Shown here: positions 55,214-64,000 of the stretch, in pieces
Numbering within the stretch: the stretch's first letter is position 1
How the letters are laid out: each line of letters starts with the position of its first letter
Assembly: GCA_951640165.1 (NCBI GenBank)
Contig: OX621238.1
Location: forward strand, 31,520,001 to 31,584,000
Direction of reading: 5' to 3'
Origin: Pseudoips prasinana
Taxonomy: Eukaryota; Arthropoda; Insecta; Lepidoptera; Nolidae
DNA: 64,000 nucleotides
The notes under the pieces: generated by a model
What the model was told of the DNA's origin: nothing
The model's database searches: none
The model's input: the letters and a program-made list of their open reading frames with translations, nothing else
Translations under genes and position numbers: made by a program

Positions 55214-55324
55214 CCCTACTATTAAAGGCCCGGAACATAACAACGATTTAATGTAATTGAATACATTACATTAATGAATAACTCTTTATTTTATAAATTA
55301 AACACAACGACACAATCTATACAT

Positions 55325-55640
55325 ATAATAAAATCGTAGGAAAGTCAAAACTGTACATTAAATATACAAATATCTTTTTAAAAGGATACTTGGGACGTGA
55401 TCTACATTCGATATCGAAGCCAAAAATATAGTTTTTAGAATTTTTGTCTGTTTGTCTGTATGTATGTCTGGGCTAAACTCAAAAAGTACTGCATGGATTT
55501 ACTTCAAATTTTTTATAAATATTATTAAGAGGTCGGGCAACATATAGGCTACAAATTATCACGCTATCACCTACGGGGGAAGAGCTGTGATAATTTATAA
55601 AATTTAACGCGGGTAAAACCGCGGGGCGCAGCTAGTTTAA
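55325..55640 (-). repeat. RTE-like 3' fragment
   Basis: The right end, reversed, is CTAGCTGCGCCCCGCGGTTT; the left part contains CGTAGGAAAGTCAAAACTGT. It is the inverted equivalent of 1906-2160 and 33323-33660. Confidence 0.65.
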
Positions 55641-55734
55641 AATAAAACCTTCCAACACTGACAAAAAGAATTATTTTCGATATTAAATCGGACGAGCAAT
55701 TCTCATATACACTGCCTCTTAGTCTCAGTCAGTC

Positions 55735-55960
55735 AGTCTGCCAAGCGTAGCGATTATGGCATATCCATCCAAATGATCGACGCAACTCTTTTATTCAAGG
55801 CTGGAGTGAAGAGGCATCTTATGGGTACGCGCGGTCCACCTTAGACCACATCTTTACTTACCATCACGTGAGATCATGGTCAAGCACAAACCCGCCCAGA
55901 ACCCCCAAAAAAGACTACCCCAGAACTATTTAGCGACTTACATGTGAGCTAGCCAGGCGG
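55735..55960 (+). mobile_element. LINE C-terminal and repeat fragments
   Basis: GTCTGCCAAGCGTAGCGATT matches the 1115-1345 family. It is followed by a readable LINE tail (FKAGVKRHLMGTRGPP) with stops afterwards. Confidence 0.5.
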
Positions 55961-55984
55961 AGCGTTATTGATATCAAATAAATA

Positions 55985-56165
55985 AAATAAAAAAGGTTTT
56001 TATTCACGTAGACTTTAAAAAAGCGCTTGTAAATAGTCAGAACATGTTTGTAGTAATACAGTTAGTGTTATTATTTCTAGTTACTTATTACAGATATTTA
56101 GGTACACGGAATGTTAAAACATTTATACAATTTATTTTATAATGGTAGTGACATTTAGCTAGCTT
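55985..56165. repeat. TTTATTCACGTAGACTTT repeat, second copy
   Basis: It is nearly identical to 54160-54250, then diverges. Related sequence is at 37503. Confidence 0.65.
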
Positions 56166-56539
56166 GTATTAAGTTATTGTCAAGGAGGTTATGTTTAGTT
56201 GAATTTAAATTGAAATTTTACTACATATTGTCTGAATGGTTCTGGGAACGTATAGAACACACTCCACCTATAGTATATAAAGTATATAGTATGTAAAGTG
56301 TGTTCCTGCGTATACCTGAGAAAAGTCGCCAAAGGTCTTTAAAGGTAGGGGGAAGTATCCGCTACGGTAAGCCTGAACCACCAGGTAAGCCATTTGAGTA
56401 GTTGCCAACTTGTTATTATACAAAAATAAGCCGTGCATTTATTACTTATATAATATTGTTAATTCTATTCAGAGGGCCTAGAGATAAAAACTAACGATTA
56501 TTTTGATAAACGTATACGTGCAAATAATGTTACATTACT

Positions 56540-56760
56540 CATTTACCAACTTATCTGCCTAAGTGACGAAGCGGTTAAGACAGGTATGCCGCTACTTCGG
56601 GTACCGGGTTTGATGCCCAGGATATCTATTTGTGTGACACTTAAGTAGTTGTTTTGAGTGTTCGTTAATTAGGTACGTGTTTGTAAAGTACCCCGTAAGA
56701 CAGGCATTACTATCATCAGTGCGGAAGATTTCTTAAAAAATATCTTTATAAACGGATAAT
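56540..56760 (+). repeat. tRNA-derived SINE, family D
   Basis: An A-box-like GACGAAGCGGTTAAGACAGG and a B-box-like ACCGGGTTTGATGCCC, then TATTTGTGTGACACTTAAGT and GTTTGTAAAGTACCCC. Sister copy at 57012. Confidence 0.6.
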
Positions 56761-57011
56761 GTAACAGATGGCATTATCAGTTACATTATCGGTTTATTAA
56801 TTTCAGTCAGCGTTTTATGAAACCTTTTATATGCAATAACAAATACCCACAAAATTATTGACCTTTCATTTGCAAAAGCAAAAGTGACTCACTACACAAA
56901 AGTCAGGTCAGTAGACCAGGACCAACACTCGGAGGACTTAAGTAGACGTTGAACTACTGAATTGTTATTGCATTTTTTTTCCCTCTTAACGATATTTTTA
57001 ACTGTTCATAT

Positions 57012-57225
57012 TATTGCACGTGTGGTGCAGCGGCTAAGACAGTCGGCTCACCGCTTCGTGTCCTGGGTTAAATTCCCGCGTCGTATAACTATTTGTGTGG
57101 CCCATAAATAGTTCTTTTGAGTCTGAATGTAATTTGTGTCCGTATATTACATGTTTGTAAAGTACTCCACGACACAGAACCTCGCACACATGTCTTAGTA
57201 CGAGAGTTGCTTAAAAAAAATTATA
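57012..57225 (+). repeat. tRNA-derived SINE, family D
   Basis: GTGGTGCAGCGGCTAAGACA and GTCCTGGGTTAAATTCCCGC form the head; the body shares TTTGTAAAGTAC and GAGTCTGAATG-like motifs with 56540. Confidence 0.65.
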
Positions 57226-57374
57226 ATAATTTGTTTTCTGTCCTTTTTTTTCTTACGACTGTTCCAATTATAGACATAGGAAATTATGAAAATTTAAAAC
57301 TCGCCACGAGACAGACATTATCATATCATCATATTGTAAAGTGTTTTGCATCATAATAATATGCCATGCAAACT

Positions 57375-58005
57375 TGTTTCGAGGTAATAGGCCTGGTCTT
57401 GTTGGGTACGCAGATGACAGTACGGTTTCAGATAGATACTTGTCCAGCGCAACAACCAGAGGGGTTGAAGTTCGTTCCTTGAGAGAGGCCATGGTAGAGC
57501 GGACAAATTTGACCTTAAGCGTTGTCTCCCAGTGGGGTGATGACAATCTGGTCACTTTTAACGCCACCAAAACACAGGCGTGTCTTTTTACCGCTAAAAG
57601 GAGTCTTTTTGATCAAACTCCTCATCGTCGTCAGGTTGCCTGCTTGTCGGTCTTCTACAGATTGTACTTCGGTGAGTGTGCCCAAGAACTCCACGACCTC
57701 ATCCCACCGGCCCCCTTCTACCATCGGACATCCAGACGCACTGCATCTTACCATCCTTACCTTGTAGCTATTCCACCAATTCGCACTAAGCGTTTCCAAA
57801 CGTCTTTTATAATGCGCACAGCAAAAGAGTGGAACTCACTGCCTGCGTCGGTGTTTCCAAAAGCTTATAACCCTAATCTCTTCAAAGTTAGAGTGAACAG
57901 GCTCCTTCTGGGTAAGCTCGCTCCATCGTAGACTTTGTCTCTGTCATCTCTGACATAGACTAGTGTCAAGAGCAAACCCATAACAAATAAAAAAAAAAAA
58001 AAAAC
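57375..58005 (+). pseudogene. Internally deleted LINE with RT YADD motif and poly(A) tail
   Basis: The frame 57341-57931 carries GLVGYADDSTV (RT catalytic block), ERTNLTLSVVSQWGDDN and FNATKTQACLFT, then jumps directly to the C-terminal region (ELHDLIPPAPFYHRTSRR, RTAKEWNSLPASVFP). The sequence between RT palm and C-terminus is missing but the frame is kept. AATAAA and a run of A (57985-58003) end the element. YADD rather than FADD separates it from the other two LINEs here. Confidence 0.75.
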
Positions 58006-58416
58006 GTATTATTATACATTAATTGTTATTTAGATTGACATAAAATATGGTTATTTTACAGCTCTCTTATGACATCATATAGATTAAATGCTATTCGTTC
58101 ATTAAATCAATCGAATTGCTTACCACTGCGCCTTCGGCTCTCACGTAGCCACATAAAGAGGATAAAAAAAATGTAAAATCACCATTTTCCAATTTACTAA
58201 AATTGGTGCTTCAATATTTTTTCCACACAATAAAAAGTTCGTGCCGACTTTTCATTATTTTTTATCGGAGTATTTCTCACTATGTAGTAAGTAACGGTAC
58301 TCATACCCACAAATATAAGATACGACGACATAAGTTCTACGCTCATACCGTCAAATGCCTTTGGATAAACAATTTCTATGATTTCTTCTATCTACTTTTG
58401 TGTTTAATAATAGACC

Positions 58417-58690
58417 GGCCTGTGGCGTGATTGGTAAATGCTTAGGTACTTTGCACGCCGCAGATCGTGGGTTCGATTCCCACCCAGTACATAAATACAT
58501 TTGTGTGCATAAACATATCTGTTTGTCCTGAGTCTGTGTGTAATTATCTATATTTAAAGTATCTATGTATTTACAATAGAAAAGTAATAAATGTAGTATA
58601 TCAGTTATCTGGTACCCATAGATCAAGCTCTGCTTAGGGATCAGATGATCGTGTGTGAATAATTATTATTAATTAGATATTATTATAAGA
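58417..58690 (+). repeat. tRNA-derived SINE, family A
   Basis: It begins GGCCTGTGGCGTGATTGG, has the B box GGTTCGATTCCC and the body CTGTTTGTCCTGAGTCTGTG. The tail is an ATTATTA run. Confidence 0.8.
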
Positions 58691-59798
58691 TATTATTATA
58701 TAATTGCTTATTATTATTATTATATAACAATAATAAAATATTTATTTCAGACACATACCATATTATTTGCTAGTAATACATTTTGATTGCCAGACATTGT
58801 AAAAAAAATAACCAATGCGACCGTATCTGAATGACCGCGTCCTGAGCTTGATATAGGCTTCCGCCATGTAGATACATGGCATAAGCCTATATTAGGCAAT
58901 AATAAATATATAGGCAAGTCCCAGTGGTGTCATCTATGGTGCGGCATTGGAAAACACTGCATAAAATTATTTACTTTATCCTATAACACCAAAGTTGGAA
59001 TTGATTGCAAAAATAGCATTGTGGGTAATGAAACCAAAAAAAAGTGCCAAATCACTGCTTATTTCAATTTATTCTTTTGGAAAATACTCGTATTTTCTGT
59101 CTACTTCAGTACAGTTCACTCAAACTCAGCCATATTTTAAGGGGCAAAGTTAATACGCTAATAAATTATAAGTAATTTCTTGATATAACATATTATAACA
59201 GTTGCTATAAATTATATGACCGTAAATATAGTATGGTGGGGTATCTTATGTATCTTATGTGAGTTGTAAACATAGCTATTTTGAGATAATCTTTTTCCCA
59301 GATTTCTTTAACGCCTAAAGAAAGTCCGAGATAATAAACTAGTTGGAAAACTTTCCTTCACTTAATAGACAACTTAATTCTCTTATTTGCAAGTCTAGTT
59401 GTCTATTAGAACTTGTCTTATTGGTTCAAGTGTACAAGTACAAGCCTAGGTTTCAAAAGCACTTAAAGAAAATATTAGTTTTGATTTTACTGTCATAGGA
59501 GAGATTTCGCTGCTACTTATTTATCTGCAGTAATTAGGTTAACATGCTTAAAAGATTACTTCGATTGTATGTGTTTCGTATAATTGTGTACGTGTTCTAA
59601 ATAAATAGTTTAACAAGACCAAATTCGCGTGCATGCCCTCTCCAGTAGGTATGTGTATATGAAAAAACAGCATTTTCAAATGTCGAAATTAGCTAGAATA
59701 AAAAGTAACGCACAATATAACAATAACAAAATTTTAATTATAAAAATAAATAACTATAACAAAACTACATCACTATGCTTAATCGCTAAAACAACTTT
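58691..59798. other. Intergenic / 3' flank of the next gene, nothing recognised
   Basis: No exon or repeat signature. A short hairpin (GGCTTCCGCCATGTAGATAC region near 58855-58890, ATAGGCTT...AAGCCTAT) is the only structure. Confidence 0.35.
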
Positions 59799-62700
59799 CT
59801 AATTGTATTTGTTGTTACGTGCTATCGGCTGCAGTACGTAAGCCTGGCCTGTCGCTCTGTCGACTACATGGCCTGTAGAAGGTTCTAAAAATAGTCTGGG
59901 TACATTAGATGCTGCGATAGCTGGTTCTGGCTGCTGATGTTGTCTTACGCCAGCTCCGCCTTCATAAGGGACGTATTGTTGGTATTCAGGTTGTTTAGGT
60001 ACATACTGAGGTGGTGACTGAGTTGTTTTTGGAGCCTCATCTTTGTGTGTTACTACAAGAACAATTTTGTTTTTTTCTTTTGGTGGTTCTTGAGTGGTTG
60101 ATACGATTTTTTCGGTTTGTGTCTCTTCCTTCTTTCTATATTGGCGACGCTTTGGTGGCTTTGGTGTTTCATATTCATCTTCTTCATCATCATCGTAATA
60201 TTCGTCGTCTTGGTGGGTAGCTGCTGTTTGTAGCTTTTCTACATACTTTGGCTTCTGTTTCCGAGGTTTAGGTTCCTCTTCTTCAATATCAGTTACTCTT
60301 TGGTGCTTTCGTTCAACTTTTACTTTTGGGTGTGCTCTTTTTGCTCTACCGTTTTCTTCGTAACTAGATTTTTCTGGTTCATATTCTTCATTGCCGTAAG
60401 ATGGAGAATGGTTGTTGGACTCATCATATGGATTATTATCATGGTAGGAACCGTCATCGCCCTCGTAACCATCATCATGATTGTGTGTGTCACCATGATT
60501 GTCTGAATGCCCTGCGTGATTTAAATCCCAATAATGTTCGCCATACCCACCTTTTTTGTCACCCCATCGTACCTATACATAAAAATTATATTATTACGTA
60601 TTCTTATTTAAATAGAAATTGTATTAGTTTGTAAACTAGTCGATTAGTCATGTAAGGTGTAATATATAAAAAGAAATACTAAAACAAATTTGATAGTAAA
60701 TAATGTAGCATAAAGATGAAGGCTAGAAGGTACACAAATAAAATATATTAAGAGTCTATCCCGAAGCAAGTTACAAACATACACATGGTGTTAGTTTAGG
60801 TAAAGCTTTAATCATGCAAAGATATTATAATATAACAATATCTTTGAAATCATATTACCTACCATCGATACAGAGTAGCCAGGCATAAAAATATTATAAT
60901 ACTTCCACACATTACAGAGTAAATTTTATGAAAAAATAGTATTGTATCATGAATATTCTCACGCTATGATGTACAAACAGCTGGCAATGTCTATCATACA
61001 TGTATTATTGCAGAAACCTCGTCAACATAATACTTGTTTGTAATTTTCTTCTGGATGACATAAATAATATATAATTAGATAGAAGAGCACTATTAAGATA
61101 ACAGGATAGAAAAAGAATTTAAATTACTCGCGCAATATATATATATCCAGGAATTTTCTCTGTATTTAATAAGAATCTTTCTACAGAATAGTTATTACAA
61201 CATGTAAGCATGCTTTACTCGTGTACATTTACATCGTCCATGAAGCTGGAGGTGTATAAAAGAAGCTAAAAATAGTTCCAATTTCATTATTCACAAATTG
61301 AGCTTGCACGTTTAGAGGTAAATATTTTATAATTGGGTGTCCAAAATCGCACTCTCAATTTGAAGCAAAAATTTTACCTTGAGAAAATTAAAATAAATAA
61401 ATCGAGAAAGTTCCTGGTTTGTAGTTAATAAAGGAAGCATATGAAGCATACTTTAGCAGAGAACAATCCTTCTGAGGGCCTGGATCTCTCATGCCTCTCA
61501 GTGAAGTGACGTTCGCTGCCCAACCGATGTCCCTGATCAAAGTCCTCCGAGGTTGGCAAATGTCTATACCTTCAGCCAAGCGAAGCGAAGCGGAAAAGAG
61601 AAAGAAATAGAAACAAGTTAGGAAATGCGAGCGAGAGAGAGCGAGATAAAAGATGTGTTTTACTTTTCCCATGTCTCTGTGGTTCTTATAATCTTTCTTC
61701 TCATATCGTTGTTCCCACGTGTTGGGGTCCTCGCAGACGTGTCCGAACTCTATCTTGTACGGACTCAACTGTACTGAGAAAAAATCCCTATAAAGCAAAG
61801 CCCATACTTATTTCAATAATCTTTCATGTTATTTCGGAAACTCTTAGCATGTCCTAAATTACTAGTTTAGTCTACGATAGCAAATTTTAGTCAAGTTTAA
61901 TTTTATTAAAAGAAAGTTTATTTATTTTATTTATTAATTGGACTCAACTTAATGCTACCTATTGCGATAGAAAAATTACAATTCAGTTGCGTATTATGTA
62001 CATTTCTAAAAAAGTTAAAACTGAAAGGCATTGACGTATTATTAATTTGACTTTGTGTCCTTAAACCAAATATTACTGTAGTAAAATATACATGTAATTG
62101 TTGAAACTAGAATGTATTGTAGTGATTAAATACACTACGAAAAGAAATAAATCTATCGATACTAATATGGTAGGAGCGCATGTTTTAAATTATTGTGCTC
62201 TTTACGCGTTACGGTTTAATACTCTTGAGTATTAATTAATCGACGGAGAAAGGGGAGCGTTTTTGGATTGGGTAATTTTGTTTAATTGCTTATTACTAGA
62301 AAGCTTTTTAGAAGTGAAAGATATTAGGCCCATTTCAGATTAATTGTCCACTTCATAACGGTGGATATAATTTGACCTTGACTAAAGTTCTTATTACGTA
62401 AGCAAAAAGGAGAGTTTTTCAGTGCACATGTCATCACCGATATATTAATTAGACCGCCTCATTGTTCTAGCAGTTAAGTGTTTAAATCCTGGGTCGGATT
62501 CAAATCTTATTGGGATTTATTGGATTTGGGAACTACGGAAGTTCTCAGCAGCAGTTAAAGAAAATAATCGATGTTAATCCCCAATCAAAAGAATTGGGTT
62601 GTAACACGGCTTATTTTCTGCACATCGGTCCTACACTTGACCTCTTTCCGGTCGTGTTGGATAACTTATCTAAAGCTTAATCGTGGCTAAACGTTAAGGA

Positions 62701-63976
62701 TCAATATGGACTACTTAGTCTTATATGCTTTAATAGCCAACCGTATACAGCTTTAGAGAACATCATGTCCAAGGACATAGACATAACATAGGACGAGATG
62801 CCCGATAGTGGCGTGAATAGCCGTGAAAGTTGAGTTTGGAGATGTTCTTCTTAGGATATTGAAACGGTTCTTATTGTGAAAGATACTATAATATTAGGGA
62901 TTTTCATTTAATGAGGAGTACTCTAAACAAACTTACGTGATTTGAATGAGAATTCTCTAAAACAATTAGTTTAACGCCTTTCTCTAATGACAGTAATGTA
63001 AACTATGTCACTGTTTGACCATGTTGCAACTTATTTGCATGTCAGTGACAACAAACCAATCTGTTCCAAGGTTAACACCGAGACATATGAACGAGGCCGT
63101 TTCATGAGTTATACATATTAATAATCATTAAGTGCTTACAACTGAAATGTTACAGCTGGCAATTCTCTGTAGTTGAAGAGATAAATCTACTCAGAGTACT
63201 TGAAGAAAATGTTGAGCAGTATCGCATTATAAACCCTATTATAACACTAGTAACTCTTCACAGAAAGGAATAGATCATTATGAACCTGTAAACACCTAAT
63301 TTTATCGTATTATGCCAATTCCGTCCGTATATGCTAACGAAATGTTTTAACACGAGTTAAAAAAGCAGGATATACCTACAATTAACTATTTTTTTTTAAA
63401 TATCATAGTTGTTTTCATATGTATTGTGTTTTAACATAGTGAAAACTTGCGGAAGGACTCTAATATGGTCGTAGTCCGCCTTTTAAATGGTGAGACGATT
63501 TTTTAAATCGCGCTTTCTTAGACCTGCACATGAACTAAAGCATGCCTTACAAAGAACTGACATTATTCAAAATTTCTCTAGTGTAATTACAAAAAATGAA
63601 TTTATAAATGTCGAACTATTTTTAGGGTAATTTATTTCGGTTCTGATCTATAAACTGATAGATATAATCACTACTTTATTGACTGAGAGAGGTTTCCGTA
63701 AGGTCCATACTTTAATAGTATGGTAATATTAATTTGGAGAACTTTTTTAGCTTGTAACAACTTAATTAGAAGTACAGGGAGTGTCAATTAAAAGTACAAC
63801 ACAAGAATAGGGAACAGGGAGTGTTAGTTAAGTGCTAATAATTACTATACTTACTGAAAGAATTTTGCTTGTGCCTCTATAGTGCCTGGTTCACTAGGCG
63901 GAGTCCGAACTGTTATTGACCTCACTGGACTCAAAAACGACCCAGCATGGAGTGCGAGAAAGCACCACAGCCATTT
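59799..63976 (-). CDS. Secreted His/Asp/Glu-rich protein with furin-like site, function unknown (first exon outside window)
   Basis: Minus-strand exons: 63976-63855, 61787-61664, 60572-59799 (TAG). Phases match (2 then 0), giving 339 residues in the window. The first 20 residues read as a signal peptide (KWLWCFLALHAG core, cleavage likely after VRS); the initiator Met must lie in an upstream exon past the window, since the exon begins AAATGG. The middle has YKIEFGHVCEDPNTWEQRY and a GGYGEHYWDLNHAGHSDNH patch, then a His/Asp-rich tract, RAKR (60347-60336, a furin-type site), an acidic run (DDEYYDDDEEDEYE), a Pro/Gln/Thr-rich part and a conserved-looking end (LFLEPSTGHVVDRATG). It resembles insect extracellular low-complexity proteins, cuticle-associated or metal-binding, but I cannot name the family. 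Confidence 0.75.
60573..61663 (-). other. Intron of the secreted-protein gene
   Basis: An open stretch at 61565-61430 (minus) was tested as an exon; its phase does not fit its neighbours, so it is left as intron. A microsatellite-like ATATATATAT run is near 61137. Confidence 0.45.
61788..63854 (-). other. Intron of the secreted-protein gene
   Basis: It holds a degraded tRNA-like SINE head near 62445-62530 (TTGTTCTAGCAGTTAAGTG, then CCTGGGTCGGATTCAAATC). No exon is needed here because 63855 and 61787 join in frame. Confidence 0.45.
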
Positions 63977-64000
63977 CTGAAATACAAAAAAATGTAAAAA

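Noticed and set aside
60011..60634. Plus-strand ORFs opposite the last exon of the secreted-protein gene
   Set aside because: They are antisense shadows of a well-supported minus-strand exon with matching splice phase.
61430..61565. Extra exon in the secreted-protein gene (minus strand)
   Set aside because: Neither open frame fits the phase-0 junction between 61664 and 60572, and the direct join gives a continuous protein.
1..64000. CRISPR arrays, operons or bacterial-type genes
   Set aside because: None seen. The window is eukaryotic, with spliced genes and non-LTR/SINE repeats; the tandem arrays found lack spacer structure.

Overview
The window looks like a nuclear contig from a moth or butterfly (Lepidoptera). 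It is AT-rich and holds spliced genes with GT-AG introns, a visual arrestin of the insect Arr2 type, and dense tRNA-derived SINE, RTE-like and Jockey/CR1-like non-LTR retroelement debris of lepidopteran type. This assignment comes from the sequence families alone and no species is claimed.

Layout. (1) 1-27.4 kb, + strand: one gene I do not recognise, 5' end outside the window, built from at least 13 small exons that nearly all begin and end in phase 1. It ends with a stop at 27127 and an AATAAA at 27440. Its introns hold a 6.6 kb tandem duplication (5032-11642 and a shortened second unit 11644-14804), a TIR element whose empty site is preserved in the second unit, a 20-bp minisatellite at the duplication edge, a nearly complete but broken LINE (about 16.84-20.83 kb), several SINEs, a long (TA)n tract and several near-perfect palindromes. 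(2) 27.4-32.5 kb: repeats, including a 33-bp tandem array inside an inverted repeat. (3) 32.5-42.7 kb, - strand: a complete six-exon PEX7 (PTS2 receptor, WD40), its introns filled with SINEs and LINE pieces. (4) 42.7-43.26 kb: a short divergent promoter region. (5) 43.26-45.5 kb, + strand: a complete six-exon visual arrestin (Arr2), with a TATA box and a Pax6/RCSI-like photoreceptor element upstream. (6) 45.5-59.8 kb: no confident gene; foldback elements, SINEs and LINE remnants. (7) 59.8-64 kb, - strand: a three-exon stretch of a secreted, His/Asp/Glu-rich protein of unknown function with a furin-like RAKR site. Its first exon (start codon) lies beyond the right edge.

PEX7 and Arr2 are divergently arranged with 575 bp between start codons. 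Their roles differ (peroxisomal import and rhodopsin shut-off), so I infer shared promoter space rather than a shared pathway. The most interesting object is the phase-1 small-exon gene. Symmetric exons can be gained or lost without breaking the frame, and the tandem duplication has copied two candidate exons while the second unit has lost a third.
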